This document shows, one piece after another, positions 8,205 to 16,531 of a DNA stretch of 64,000 nucleotides. Both the position numbers and the translations under genes were made by a program. The stretch spans positions 4,340,001 through 4,404,000 of the forward strand of contig NZ_JAANOU010000001.1 of the NCBI RefSeq assembly GCF_011758765.1, given 5' to 3'. The notes under the pieces are model-generated. The model saw only the letters and a list, made by a program, of their open reading frames with translations, was not told where the DNA came from and ran no database searches. Source of the DNA: Amycolatopsis viridis. GTDB taxonomy: Bacteria; Actinomycetota; Actinomycetes; Mycobacteriales; Pseudonocardiaceae. Every line of letters begins with the position of its first letter. Positions within the stretch are counted from its first letter, which is position 1.

Positions 8205-10799
8205 ATGACAACCGCGAGCGTTTCCGAGGTGCCTGTGCCCGCCCCTAATCTGACCCGTGACCAAGCCAAAGAGCGTGCCGAGCTGCTCGAGGTCGAGTCC
8301 TACGACATCGCCCTCGACCTCACGGACGGTAACGGCGGCCCGGGCGAGAGAAGCTTCGAGTCGAAGACCACGATCCGGTTCGCCGCCACGAGACCGGGCG
8401 CGAGCACGTTCGTCGACATCGTGGCCGGTTCCGTCCGCTCGGCCACGCTGAACGGCCAGGCGCTCGACGTCTCCGGCTACGTCGAGGACGACGGGATCAC
8501 GCTGCCCGGCCTCGCCGAGACCAACGAGCTGGTCGTCGAGGCCGACTGCCGCTACATGAACACCGGCGAGGGCCTGCACCGGTTCGTCGACCCGGTCGAC
8601 GACGCGGTCTACCTGTACACGCAGTTCGAGACGGCCGACGCCAAGCGCATGTTCGCCTGCTTCGACCAGCCCGACCTCAAGGCCACCTACCGGCTGACGG
8701 TCACCGCACCGAGTGACTGGAAGGTGGTGTCCAACGCGCCGGTGGAGAGCACCGAGAAGACCGCCGAGGGCGCCACTCGGACGGTGTTCGCGGTGTCCGA
8801 GCGCATCTCCACCTACCTGGTCGCGCTGATCGCCGGCCCGTACGCGGAATGGCACGACCAGTACACCGACGAGCACGGCACCATCCCGCTGGGCATCTAC
8901 TGCCGCGCCTCGCTCGCCGAGCACATGGACGCCGAGCGGCTGTTCACCGAAACCAAGCAGGGTTTCGGTTTCTACCACGAGGCGTTCGCCACGCCGTACC
9001 CGTTCCGCAAGTACGACCAGCTGTTCGTGCCGGAGTTCAACGCGGGCGCGATGGAGAACGCGGGCGCGGTGACGTTCCTGGAGGACTACGTCTTCCGCAG
9101 CCGCGTCACCCGCTACGCCTACGAGCGGCGTGCCGAGACGCTGCTGCACGAGATGGCGCACATGTGGTTCGGTGACCTGGTCACCATGCGCTGGTGGGAC
9201 GACCTGTGGCTGAACGAGTCGTTCGCGACGTTCGCGAGCGTGCTGGCGCAGGCCGAGGCCACCGAGTACGAGCACGCCTGGACCAGCTTCGCCAACATCG
9301 AGAAGTCCTGGGCCTACCGGCAGGACCAGCTGCCCTCGACGCACCCGATCGCGGCCGACATCGTGGACCTGCAGGCGGTCGAGGTGAACTTCGACGGCAT
9401 CACCTACGCCAAGGGCGCCAGCGTGCTCAAGCAGCTGGTCGCCTACGTCGGGCTGGAGCACTTCATGGCCGGGCTGCGGGTGTACTTCGGCAAGCACGCG
9501 TGGGGCAATGCCACGCTGGCCGACCTGCTCAGCGCGCTGGAGGAGGCGTCCGGCCGCGACCTGTCCGGCTGGAGCGCGCAGTGGCTGGAGACCACCGGCC
9601 TGAACTCGCTGCGGCCGAAGTTCGACACCGACGACGAGGGCCGGTTCACGTCCTTCGCCGTGCTGCAGACCGGGGCCAAACCGGGTGCGGGTGAGCTGCG
9701 CACCCACCGCATCGCGGTCGGCGTGTACGACGACGAGGGCGGCAAGCTGGTCCGCAAGCAGCGGGTGGAACTGGACGTCGAGGGCGAGCGCACCGAGGTG
9801 CCGGAGCTGATCGGCCGGCCGGCGGGCAAGCTGGTGCTGGTCAACGACGACGACCTGACCTACTGCACGATGCGCCTGGACACCGGTTCGCTCACCACGC
9901 TGGTGGACCGGATCGCCGACATCACCGAGCCGCTGCCGCGCACCCTGTGCTGGTCGGCGGCGTGGGAGATGACCCGCGAGGCCGAGCTGAAGGCGCGCGA
10001 CTTCGTGCAGATCGTGCTGCACGGCATCCACGCGGAGACCGAGGTCGGTGTCGTGCAGCGGCTGCTGCTGCAGGCGCAGACCGCGTTGAACTCCTACGCG
10101 CAGCCGTCGTGGGCGGCGGCGCAGGGCTGGCCGCAGTTCACCAGCACGGTGCTGGAGCTGGCCCGGGGCGCCGAGCCGGGCTCGGACCACCAGCTGGCGT
10201 TCGTCAACTCGCTCACCGGTTCGGTCCTCGACGAGGCGACGCTCGACGTGCTGGCCGGCTGGCTGGACGGGTCGAACCCGCTGGAGGGCCTGGTCGTGGA
10301 CGCGGACCTGCGCTGGCGGTTGCTGAACGCGCTGGTGGCGCACGGCCGGGCGGGCGACGCGGAGATCGACGCGGAGCTGGCGCGCGACGACACGGCGACG
10401 GGCCGCCGCCACGCCGAGCACGCCCGCGCCCTGCGGCCCACCGCCGAGGCGAAGGCGGACGCCTGGCAGCGCGCGGTCTACGACGACGACCTGCCGAACG
10501 CGATGAGCAACGCCATCATCGGTGGCTTCTCGCACCCCGGGCAGAAGGGCCTGCTCACCGGCTACGTGAGCACCTACTTCGGCGCGATCGACGAGGTCTG
10601 GTCCCGCCGGTCGAGCGAGCGGGCGCAGCCCACGGTGGTCGGCCTGTTCCCGGCCTGGGCGGTCGAGCACTCGACGGTCGAGGCGGCCGACGAGTGGCTG
10701 GCCGGCGAGCACCCCGCTGCCCTCCGGCGGCTCGTTTCCGAGGGCCGGGCCGGCATCGTGCGTGCCCTGGCCGCGCGGGAGTTCGACGAGGCCCAGTAG
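8205..10799 (+). CDS. pepN: Aminopeptidase N (M1 metallopeptidase)
   Basis: An 864-aa cytoplasmic zinc aminopeptidase that trims N-terminal residues from peptides. GAMEN is at residues 281-285, the zinc site is HEMAH (315-319) with the third ligand E338 in LNESFA, and the C-terminal ERAP1-like helical domain extends to the end. Length fits actinobacterial PepN. The ATG at 8205 is used; a GTG at 8235 is also possible because homology begins near [11 protein letters not shown]. The gene lies between the Rv2466c-type gene and DUF5130, matching Rv2466c-Rv2467-Rv2468c. Confidence 0.96.
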   Translation: MTTASVSEVPVPAPNLTRDQAKERAELLEVESYDIALDLTDGNGGPGERSFESKTTIRFAATRPGASTFVDIVAGSVRSATLNGQALDVSGYVEDDGITLPGLAETNELVVEADCRYMNTGEGLHRFVDPVDDAVYLYTQFETADAKRMFACFDQPDLKATYRLTVTAPSDWKVVSNAPVESTEKTAEGATRTVFAVSERISTYLVALIAGPYAEWHDQYTDEHGTIPLGIYCRASLAEHMDAERLFTETKQGFGFYHEAFATPYPFRKYDQLFVPEFNAGAMENAGAVTFLEDYVFRSRVTRYAYERRAETLLHEMAHMWFGDLVTMRWWDDLWLNESFATFASVLAQAEATEYEHAWTSFANIEKSWAYRQDQLPSTHPIAADIVDLQAVEVNFDGITYAKGASVLKQLVAYVGLEHFMAGLRVYFGKHAWGNATLADLLSALEEASGRDLSGWSAQWLETTGLNSLRPKFDTDDEGRFTSFAVLQTGAKPGAGELRTHRIAVGVYDDEGGKLVRKQRVELDVEGERTEVPELIGRPAGKLVLVNDDDLTYCTMRLDTGSLTTLVDRIADITEPLPRTLCWSAAWEMTREAELKARDFVQIVLHGIHAETEVGVVQRLLLQAQTALNSYAQPSWAAAQGWPQFTSTVLELARGAEPGSDHQLAFVNSLTGSVLDEATLDVLAGWLDGSNPLEGLVVDADLRWRLLNALVAHGRAGDAEIDAELARDDTATGRRHAEHARALRPTAEAKADAWQRAVYDDDLPNAMSNAIIGGFSHPGQKGLLTGYVSTYFGAIDEVWSRRSSERAQPTVVGLFPAWAVEHSTVEAADEWLAGEHPAALRRLVSEGRAGIVRALAAREFDEAQ

Positions 10800-10834
10800 G
10801 AAATGGCCCGGTAGGAAAGACCCAGTACGAAGAC

Positions 10835-10864
10835 GGGGGCGCCGGCAACACAGCCGGCGCCCCC
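10835..10864. terminator. First hairpin of a tandem pair
   Basis: GGGGGCGCCGGC and GCCGGCGCCCCC form a perfect 12-bp stem with a 6-nt loop, 36 bp after the pepN stop. Confidence 0.5.
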
Positions 10865-10867
10865 GGC

Positions 10868-10915
10868 GCAGTAGCAGAGGGGCGGCCGCGCACGCGACCG
10901 CCCCTCTGCTACTGC
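10868..10915. terminator. Second hairpin of a tandem pair
   Basis: GCAGTAGCAGAGGGGCGG (10868-10885) pairs perfectly over 18 bp with 10898-10915, leaving a 12-nt loop. It lies between convergent pepN and the DUF5130 gene and could stop transcription from both sides. Confidence 0.55.
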
Positions 10916-10923
10916 TTCTGCTC

Positions 10924-11403
10924 CTACCGCCGGGATCCGGCCTGGTCGGCCAGCATGCGCAGGCCGGAGACCAGACCGCCGATGAGGTCGCCCTCCTTGA
11001 AGGACGCGACCATGCTCATCACGGCCAGCTTCGCGCCGCGGTCCGGGAGGCGCCGCACCGCCTCGGAACCGGTCACGATCTCCACGACCCGCTCGCCCGG
11101 CGACACCGCGATCAGCACCGCGTCCGCGGAGCTGGGCTGGATCGTCGAGTGCAGCTCCTCGGCGCGGGCGCGGCTCTCGGCGCCCAGCTCGCCCAGGTAG
11201 ACGCTGAAGTCGATCCCGGTCTCGCGGCTCGCGAGCGTCAGGGCCTCGTCGAGACGGGCCAGCTGAACGGTGGTGAATGGGCTGGATGGAGCAGCGGGCT
11301 CGTACATCCGCGCCACCGAGCGGCGGCCGGTCGCCGTAATGGCGACCCCGACCTCCTGCTCCTCGTCCGATCCTCGCTGTCGGGTCAGCTCACCAGCTGC
11401 CAC
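10924..11403 (-). CDS. DUF5130 / TPM-like protein
   Basis: A 159-aa protein of the actinobacterial DUF5130 family, corresponding in position and sequence type to Rv2468c. No transmembrane segment is obvious. Conserved-looking stretches are FTTVQLARLDEALTLAS, TGIDFSVYLGEL and ADAVLIAVSPGERVVEIVTG, a pattern resembling TPM-domain phosphatase-like folds. Its start lies inside the 3' end of ctaJ (14-nt overlap), so the two are translationally coupled. The coupling with a cytochrome oxidase subunit suggests a membrane-respiration context, but the function is unknown. Confidence 0.8.
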   Translation of the reverse strand: MAAGELTRQRGSDEEQEVGVAITATGRRSVARMYEPAAPSSPFTTVQLARLDEALTLASRETGIDFSVYLGELGAESRARAEELHSTIQPSSADAVLIAVSPGERVVEIVTGSEAVRRLPDRGAKLAVMSMVASFKEGDLIGGLVSGLRMLADQAGSRR

Positions 11404-11659
11404 GGGCTCCTCCTGCCGCCGTCACGCTCACGTTCCCGCTCGCGTCCTTGTCCTCCACCGGTGCGCCGGAGTGCGTGTCGTGCACCGTCCCGATACCGTC
11501 CGGGTTGCCGCTCCACCACATCGGCGGGTGCTCCCAGGCCTGCCCGGGCCGGTAGCGCGGTGTGCCGGTCAGCTTCGACCGCAGGGTGAGCAGGGCGATC
11601 ACCCCGTAGATCGCGGCCGGGATCAGCGCGAAGATCAGGATCGTCTCTCCGATGTTCAC
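11390..11659 (-). CDS. ctaJ: Probable aa3-type cytochrome oxidase subunit CtaJ
   Basis: An 89-aa small membrane protein. An N-terminal transmembrane helix (about residues 5-26, ILIFALIPAAIYGVIALLT) is followed by the basic RYRPGQ and aromatic HPPMWWSGNP segments, then a polar tail. This matches the small accessory subunit CtaJ of the actinobacterial III-IV respiratory supercomplex, as I recall it, and the position between pepN/DUF5130 and the HNH gene fits Rv2468A. It overlaps the DUF5130 start. Assignment rests on short-sequence resemblance plus synteny. Confidence 0.72.
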   Translation of the reverse strand: MNIGETILIFALIPAAIYGVIALLTLRSKLTGTPRYRPGQAWEHPPMWWSGNPDGIGTVHDTHSGAPVEDKDASGNVSVTAAGGARGSW

Positions 11660-11831
11660 GTCAGCAGGGTAGCCCGGCCGGCCCGGACACGCCGCAGCCG
11701 GTCACGACCGCTCGTCGCCTCCGGGACGCCGTCCGCCGAGCGTCGTGCCGGCGTTGGCGCGATGGGCTGAACAGCGGTCCAACGAAAGGTTGCAACTCCA
11801 CGTACAGCCGGCGGTACCCGGCGCCATTGCC

Positions 11832-11860
11832 TTGTTCGCCGCGACAGTTCCTCGTAGCTT
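11832..11860 (+). promoter_or_regulatory. Weak candidate promoter for the GTRVT-repeat gene
   Basis: TTGTTC (11832-11837), a 17-bp spacer and TAGCTT (11855-11860) match sigma-70-type hexamers only 3/6 each. It is the best pair seen in the 274-bp space upstream of the repeat gene; the evidence is weak. Confidence 0.25.
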
Positions 11861-11933
11861 TTTCACCTGTACGGGCCTTGCGCCCCGCTCCCCTTCCCCA
11901 TGAGTAACCGCACAGGTCCCGGGAGGACACATC

Positions 11934-12239
11934 ATGAATCTGCTCCGTACCCTCGCTCAGACCAACGACGAGCACGCTCAGTCACTGATCGACGCGTTCA
12001 GCGCCTGCACCACCCGGGGCACGCGTGTGACCCGTGGCACGCGCGTCACCGCCGGTACGCGAGTCACCCGTGGAACCAGGGTCACGCGTGGCACCCGGGT
12101 GACCGCCGGCACCCGCGTCACGCGAGGGACGAGAGTCACCCGGGGCACGCGCGTCACCGCGGGTACCCGAGTGACCCGCGGCACCCGGGTCACCAGGGGT
12201 ACGCGCGTCACCAGCGGTACGCGCGTCACCGCCGCCTGA
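11934..12239 (+). CDS. Arg-rich GTRVTx hexapeptide-repeat protein (unknown)
   Basis: A 101-aa protein I do not recognise. Residues 1-28 are a short, probably helical head (MNLLRTLAQTNDEHAQSL then IDAFSACTTR) with one cysteine (C25). Residues 29-100 are twelve uninterrupted hexapeptides GTRVTx, where x runs R A R R A R R A R R S A, giving an 18-residue super-period. There are about 21 Arg, no Lys and three acidic residues, so it is very basic. Twelve hexapeptides would equal four 18-residue coils of a left-handed beta-helix, but the match to that consensus is partial. Start: ATG preceded by GGGAGGA at good spacing. No signal peptide or lipobox is seen. It is expressed separately from its neighbours (divergent from ctaJ, convergent with HNH). 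A modified-peptide precursor is an alternative, but no modification enzyme is nearby. Confidence 0.8.
   Translation: MNLLRTLAQTNDEHAQSLIDAFSACTTRGTRVTRGTRVTAGTRVTRGTRVTRGTRVTAGTRVTRGTRVTRGTRVTAGTRVTRGTRVTRGTRVTSGTRVTAA
12018..12233 (+). repeat. Twelve 18-nt tandem coding repeats (GTRVTx)
   Basis: Twelve in-frame 18-nt units encode GTRVTx. Amino acids 1-5 are invariant, yet codons vary: Arg is written with CGT, CGC, CGA, CGG, AGG and AGA, and Gly with GGC, GGT, GGA and GGG. The variation is synonymous only in the plus-strand frame, which identifies the coding strand. Confidence 0.95.
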
Positions 12240-12276
12240 CGGCCCGGACCACCACCGAGACGCACCACGTCGGAAC

Positions 12277-12300
12277 GCCCCGGCTCACGACAGCCGGGGC
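12277..12300. terminator. Hairpin between repeat gene and HNH gene
   Basis: GCCCCGGCT and AGCCGGGGC form a 9-bp stem with a 6-nt loop between the two convergent stops. No U-tract is present. Confidence 0.45.
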
Positions 12301-12317
12301 ACCGGGGTGTCCCGGAA

Positions 12318-12830
12318 TCAGGCGGCGACACCCAGGTAGGGCTGCCACAACGGATCCGCGTCGCCCGAGTGCACCAGCAGCCGCCAGTGCGGGCCGCGCG
12401 GCGCGGTCGGCACGACCCGGAGCCGCCAGCCCAGCTCCTCCAGGAGCCGGTCGGCCTTGCGGTGATTGCACTTCGCGCAGCACGCGACGCAGTTCTGCCA
12501 GCTGTGCGGGCCGCCCCGGCTGCGGGGCAGCACGTGGTCGATCGTCTCGGCCCGGGCGCCGCAGTAGGCGCACTTGTAGCGGTCCCGGTGCATGAGCCCG
12601 GCCCGCGTCAGCGGCACCTGCGCCCGGTAGGGCACCCGCACGTACGTCGACAACCGGATCACCGACGGCACGGGCAGCGACAACGTCGCCGCGTGCAGCG
12701 TCAGCCCGGCCGGATCGCCGTGCACGACCTCCGCCTTCCCGCACATGACCAGCACCACGGCCCGCCGCAGCGGGAGCGCGGTCAGCGGTTCGAACGTGGC
12801 GTTGAGCAGCAGCACGCGCCGCCGGCCCAT
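12318..12830 (-). CDS. HNH endonuclease domain protein (Rv2469c-like)
   Basis: A 170-aa HNH nuclease-fold protein. The N-terminal segment RVLLLNATFEPLTALPLRRA is typical of the actinobacterial Rv2469c family. The zinc/metal core has CAYCG, then IDHVLPRSRGG with the catalytic His, and CCAKCNHRKADRL. The substrate (DNA or RNA, repair or defence) is unknown; broad conservation beside housekeeping genes argues against a restriction role. The ATG at 12830 is placed just before the conserved N-terminus; the upstream extension in frame lacks family features. Position next to ctaJ/DUF5130 agrees with the mycobacterial order. Confidence 0.86.
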   Translation of the reverse strand: MGRRRVLLLNATFEPLTALPLRRAVVLVMCGKAEVVHGDPAGLTLHAATLSLPVPSVIRLSTYVRVPYRAQVPLTRAGLMHRDRYKCAYCGARAETIDHVLPRSRGGPHSWQNCVACCAKCNHRKADRLLEELGWRLRVVPTAPRGPHWRLLVHSGDADPLWQPYLGVAA

Positions 12831-13188
12831 GGCGAACGCCCCGGGGGTGCCGGAACCGGCCGGATCCCGCCCTCTACGCTGACCCGAGGGTCGGCTCACG
12901 CGGCCGCCTCGGGGGGGTGGCCCACTGGGCTGAGGTCCGCCGCCGGGCGGCCCCTGACCCTGATGAGCGCACAGGGCTACCTCCGGCGCCTGCCCGCCCA
13001 CCGTCTGGTCGGGGGCGCCGAGGGGGATCGGTTGTCGGTCTGGCACTCGACCACCTCCACCGGTGCAGCCATAGTCGACCACAGATCACACCCGATGCGC
13101 ACCTGTGTTAGAAGACGTGTCCTGTGAAATTCGTTCGACGTCCGCGTGACGACGGGCGGAAACGGCCAGAAAGGGATCCCCGAACCCC
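12831..13188. other. Divergent intergenic region, no gene seen
   Basis: 358 bp between the divergent HNH and MscS genes. It should hold both promoters. I see no convincing hexamer pair, RNA gene or conserved peptide; the last 100 bp before mscS are less GC-rich than the surroundings. Confidence 0.5.
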
Positions 13189-14148
13189 GTGACGCCGCTG
13201 CTCGACCAAGCACCCGAGTGCATCAACCAGACCGGTACCTGGTGCTATCAAGTGTTCCAGATCACCCACAACGAGTGGCTGGCGGCCTCCGCCAACTGGC
13301 TGATCGCCAAGCCGCTGACGATCATCCTGATTCTCCTGGTCGCCCTCCTCATCCGCTTCGCGCTGCACAAGCTGATCGACCGGATCACCACGATGCCGCG
13401 GAGCAACGGCGGCAAACTGCCCACGATCCTGCGCCCCCTGCGCGAACGGGCCCCCGACATCCTCGGCCCGGTCGTGGCCGAACGGCGCCGCCAGCGCGCC
13501 AAGACGATCGGGTCGGTGCTGAAGTCGCTGACCTCGTTCGTGGTGCTCGGTCTCGCAGCCATCTACATCCTCGGCGAGCTGGGCATCAACCTCGGCCCGC
13601 TGCTCGCCTCGGCCGGTGTGGTCGGTATCGCACTGGCCTTCGGCGCGCAGAACCTGGTCAAGGACTTCCTGTCCGGCATGTTCATGATGCTGGAGGACCA
13701 GTACGGCGTCGGCGACGTCGTGGACATCGGGCCGGCCACCGGCACGGTGGAGTCGGTCGGCCTGCGCATCACCACGATCCGGGACGTCAAGGGCACCGTG
13801 TGGTACGTGCGCAACGGCGAGGTCACCCGGGTCGGCAACTCCAGCCAGGGCTACGCGATCGCCCTGGTCGACGTGCCGCTGAGCTACAGCGCCGATGTGG
13901 AACGCGCCACAGCCGTGCTGACCGAGGCCGCCCGCGCGGCCGCCGCCACCGAGTCACTGGCGGTCGACCTGCTCGAGGAGCCGGAGGTGCTCGGCGTGGA
14001 GAAGGTGACGCCGGAGACCATCGAACTCCGGCTGACGGTCAAGGTGCGGCCGGGCCGCCAGTGGGCCGTCCAGCGCCAGTTGCGCGCGGCGTGCCTCACG
14101 GCGCTGGAGGAATCCGGCGTCCTGTCCGCCACGGCCACGGCACAATGA
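13189..14148 (+). CDS. Small-conductance mechanosensitive channel, MscS family
   Basis: A 319-aa membrane channel that releases solutes on hypo-osmotic shock. Hydrophobic segments lie near residues 40-62 ([17 protein letters not shown]), about 108-127 and the pore helix around 130-165 ([20 protein letters not shown]), followed by the MscS beta domain ([18 protein letters not shown]) and a C-terminal alpha/beta region. The GTG start is fixed by the frame; its ribosome-binding site is poor. The stop precedes the glbO start by 13 nt, so the two are probably co-transcribed. It is an insertion relative to the M. tuberculosis order, where HNH is adjacent to glbO. Confidence 0.9.
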   Translation: MTPLLDQAPECINQTGTWCYQVFQITHNEWLAASANWLIAKPLTIILILLVALLIRFALHKLIDRITTMPRSNGGKLPTILRPLRERAPDILGPVVAERRRQRAKTIGSVLKSLTSFVVLGLAAIYILGELGINLGPLLASAGVVGIALAFGAQNLVKDFLSGMFMMLEDQYGVGDVVDIGPATGTVESVGLRITTIRDVKGTVWYVRNGEVTRVGNSSQGYAIALVDVPLSYSADVERATAVLTEAARAAAATESLAVDLLEEPEVLGVEKVTPETIELRLTVKVRPGRQWAVQRQLRAACLTALEESGVLSATATAQ

Positions 14149-14161
14149 GGGGGTGACCGGT

Positions 14162-14545
14162 ATGAGCGAGCCCCAGTCCTTCTACGACGCCGTCGGTGGC
14201 GAACCGACGTTCCGCAAGATCGTCGCCCGGTTCTACGCCGAGGTGGCGAAGGACGAGGTGCTGCGGCCGATGTACCCGGAGGAGGACCTGGGGCCGGCCG
14301 AGGACCGGTTGCGGCTGTTCCTGATGCAGTACTGGGGCGGCCCGCACACCTACTCCGACCAGCGCGGACATCCCCGCCTGCGGATGCGGCACGCGCCGTT
14401 CAAGATCGGTCCGATCGAACGGGACGCGTGGTTGCGCGCGATGCGCGTCGCCGTCGACGAGGCGGCTCTGCCGGAACCGCTGGAGACCCAGCTGTGGAAC
14501 TACCTCGAGATGGCCGCGCACAGCATGATGAACTCCTGGGTCTGA
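14162..14545 (+). CDS. glbO: Group II truncated hemoglobin (HbO)
   Basis: A 127-aa 2-on-2 globin binding heme and oxygen, associated with respiration and protection from reactive species. Key residues visible are proximal His H77 in RMRHAPF, Tyr B10 (Y25), Tyr CD1 (Y38) and Trp G8 (W90), each offset by two from M. tuberculosis HbO as I recall it. The ATG at 14162 is preferred over the GTG at 14153 because GAGGGGG lies at proper distance upstream of it. Follows mscS closely; a strong hairpin follows. Confidence 0.95.
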   Translation: MSEPQSFYDAVGGEPTFRKIVARFYAEVAKDEVLRPMYPEEDLGPAEDRLRLFLMQYWGGPHTYSDQRGHPRLRMRHAPFKIGPIERDAWLRAMRVAVDEAALPEPLETQLWNYLEMAAHSMMNSWV

Positions 14546-14549
14546 CCGG

Positions 14550-14580
14550 CTCCCGTGCCCGTCCGGGACGGGCACGGGAG
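14550..14580. terminator. Bidirectional hairpin after glbO
   Basis: CTCCCGTGCCCGT pairs with ACGGGCACGGGAG around a CCGGG loop (at least 13 bp). It sits between convergent glbO and the LLM gene. Confidence 0.6.
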
Positions 14581-14588
14581 GTCCGGCG

Positions 14589-15428
14589 TCAGCCCAGCTT
14601 CGCCAGCTCGTTCGCCAGCGGCTCCAGCACCTCGGGCGTGTGCGGCGGCGGCAGGTAGATGATCGCGAGGTCCAGTCCCTGCTCACCGAGCGCGGCAGCC
14701 TCGTCCGCAACCTTGGCGTAGTCGAGGTCCGTGTCCAGCCGCACGTGGCTGGACAGCATGATCTCCTTCGGGTCGCGGCCGACGTCCGCGCAGTGGGCGT
14801 GCAGCACATCGCGCTTGCGGGCGAACTCCTCCGGGGTACCGCCGACGAAGTTCCAGTGCTGCGCGAACCGGGCCGCGGTGCGCAGGGTGCGCTTCTCGCC
14901 GCTGCCGCCGATGCAGATCGGCGGGTGCGGGCGCTGGATCGGCTTCGGCTCACACCGGGCGTCGGTGAGCTGGTAGTACTCGCCCTTGACGGTCGTCGTC
15001 TCCTGCGTCAGCAGGCCGACGAGCACCTCGCACGCCTCCTCGAACCGGTCGCTGCGCTGCTTGACGGTGCCCAGCTCCATGCCGTAGGCGCCGGACTCCT
15101 CCTCGTTCCAGCCGGCGCCGATGCCGATCTCCAGCCGCCCGCCGGAGACGATGTCGAGCGTGGCGGCCATGTTCGCCAGCAGCGCCGGGTGCCGGTAGTG
15201 GATACCGCTGACCAGGGTGCCGAGGCGCAGCCGCCGCGTGGCCTGCGCGAGCGCGGTCAGCGTCACCCAGCCCTCCAGGCACGGGCCGGCCGGGTCGGAG
15301 AAGATCGGGTAGAAGTGGTCGAAGGTCCAGCCGGACTCGAAGATCTCGATGTCGTCGGCCGCCCGCCACACGGCGAGCATGTCCGGCCACTCGGTGTTCT
15401 GGGGTGAGGTCTTGAATGCGAAGCGCAT
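14589..15428 (-). CDS. LLM-class F420-dependent oxidoreductase (TIGR03560-like)
   Basis: A 279-aa luciferase-like TIM-barrel oxidoreductase. Diagnostic segments are FDHFYPI (about 37-43), LRLGTLVSGIHYRHPALLA, ASTLD-type MAATLDIVSGGRLEIGIGAGWNEEE (in part), and HPPICIGGSGEKRTLR. This resembles the F420-dependent TIGR03560-type subgroup common in actinobacteria. The substrate is unknown. It is monocistronic, convergent with glbO and 38 bp downstream of the conserved-hypothetical operon on the same strand. Confidence 0.87.
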   Translation of the reverse strand: MRFAFKTSPQNTEWPDMLAVWRAADDIEIFESGWTFDHFYPIFSDPAGPCLEGWVTLTALAQATRRLRLGTLVSGIHYRHPALLANMAATLDIVSGGRLEIGIGAGWNEEESGAYGMELGTVKQRSDRFEEACEVLVGLLTQETTTVKGEYYQLTDARCEPKPIQRPHPPICIGGSGEKRTLRTAARFAQHWNFVGGTPEEFARKRDVLHAHCADVGRDPKEIMLSSHVRLDTDLDYAKVADEAAALGEQGLDLAIIYLPPPHTPEVLEPLANELAKLG

Positions 15429-15466
15429 GACCCGACCCTAATGACCTGGAGCAGCTCCAGCGCAAG

Positions 15467-16102
15467 TCAGAAAAGCAGCGGCAGCAGCGCGTGCCGCCGC
15501 CGCACGACGGCGCCGTAGCGGGCGTCCAGCCGCATCCACGAAGTCGTCGCCGTCACCCGGACGACGTCGTCCGGAATGGACGAGTCGAAGAACCCCATGC
15601 CGGACAGCGCAAACAGGCAGCGCATCTGGACCTTGACCTCGAGGTCACCGGCGCTGACCGTCAGCACGGCCTGATCCATCAGCGACGCCGGCGGCGTGCC
15701 GTGCGGGCCGGCGTTCTCCCTGGCGAGCGCCACCCCGCGATCGGTGAGGTCGCTGATCACCGTCGTGGGCAGCTCGTCGACCAGCTGCCACCCGGCACCG
15801 GCCGGAAGTTCCCCGTGCCACAACAGATCCCGCGGCGGCCCCGGGTCCATCCGCTCGCCGCCGGCGACGGTCAGCGCCGCCAGCAGCTCGTTACCGGACA
15901 CCGTTACGTCGCCCGGCTCGACCTCGCCGTGCACGGCACGCGTCGCCAGGCAGTCGAACGGTGTGGACACCCAGGCCTCCACGACGCCGGTGCCGCGGTT
16001 GCGCAACCGCACCGCAGCCTGGCCGTCCAGCCGCACCGCCCGGGCCACGAAGGCCCCGAGCGTCTCGCGGTCGCCCCGGTCGGGGATGCGCAGGTCGGTC
16101 AC
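15467..16102 (-). CDS. Conserved actinobacterial hypothetical (Rv2474c position)
   Basis: A 211-aa protein with no motif I recognise. It is soluble, with mixed alpha/beta composition and several conserved-looking hydrophobic strands (TPFDCLATRAVHG, LEVKVQMRCLFALSGMGFFDS). Its start overlaps the thioesterase stop by 4 nt (ATGA), so it is translationally coupled as the last gene of the gdh-thioesterase operon, matching Rv2476c-Rv2475c-Rv2474c order. A link to nitrogen or acyl metabolism is only contextual. Confidence 0.78.
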   Translation of the reverse strand: MTDLRIPDRGDRETLGAFVARAVRLDGQAAVRLRNRGTGVVEAWVSTPFDCLATRAVHGEVEPGDVTVSGNELLAALTVAGGERMDPGPPRDLLWHGELPAGAGWQLVDELPTTVISDLTDRGVALARENAGPHGTPPASLMDQAVLTVSAGDLEVKVQMRCLFALSGMGFFDSSIPDDVVRVTATTSWMRLDARYGAVVRRRHALLPLLF

Positions 16103-16521
16103 GCGCCCGCCTCCGTCAGCCGGGTCTGCAGGAACTCGCGTTCCTCCAGGGTCAGGCGGCGCGGCCGGCCGGTGGTGACGTCGTAGGGCGCGAGGACGGT
16201 CTCGGCGGTGACCGCGACCGGGGCCCCGGCGTCCGGACCGTCGTGCACCCGGTAGTCCAGGGTCAGCGACGCGAACTTCAGGTCCTTCAACGAGATCTCC
16301 ACCCGGATCTCCTGCCCGTCCACCACGATCGGGGCTCGGTAGTGCACGGCCAGCCGGACGACGACCATGCCCTTCGCGAACTCCGCGAGCCCGGCGCGCC
16401 CCGCTTCGTCGAACAACAACGGCACCCGTGCCTCTTCGAGCAACGTCACCATGTTCGCGTGGTTGACGTGCCCGAACACGTCCATGTCCGACCAGCGGGG
16501 CCGCACCTTCGCTACGTACAC
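16099..16521 (-). CDS. Acyl-CoA thioesterase, hotdog fold (Rv2475c-like)
   Basis: A 140-aa single-hotdog 4HBT-type thioesterase hydrolysing acyl-CoA. The diagnostic segment is RPRWSDMDVFGHVNHANMV (about 8-26), where the Asp and the N/H-N dipeptide correspond to the 4-hydroxybenzoyl-CoA thioesterase active site; the hydrophobic helix LLEEARVPLLFD follows. The GTG at 16521 starts directly after the gdh stop with a 10-nt gap, so gdh, this gene and the next form one operon. Chain-length specificity is unknown. Confidence 0.88.
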   Translation of the reverse strand: MYVAKVRPRWSDMDVFGHVNHANMVTLLEEARVPLLFDEAGRAGLAEFAKGMVVVRLAVHYRAPIVVDGQEIRVEISLKDLKFASLTLDYRVHDGPDAGAPVAVTAETVLAPYDVTTGRPRRLTLEEREFLQTRLTEAGA

Positions 16522-16531
16522 CCCGATATTC

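Noticed and set aside
8196-10712. 838-codon open frame opposite pepN
   Set aside because: Antisense shadow of the M1 peptidase gene, which has all catalytic motifs.
12018-12233. Tandem repeats as a CRISPR array or minisatellite
   Set aside because: Units are 18 nt without spacers, lie in one frame and are conserved in protein rather than DNA; no cas genes are present.
11934-12239. The GTRVT protein as a RiPP precursor with nearby enzymes
   Set aside because: No radical SAM, YcaO, lanthionine or protease gene is adjacent; neighbours are housekeeping. The idea is kept only as an alternative.
11978-12331. Minus-strand frame through the repeats reading VTRVP units
   Set aside because: Synonymous variation is consistent only with the plus strand; in this frame the same changes alter residues (R to L), so it is a shadow.
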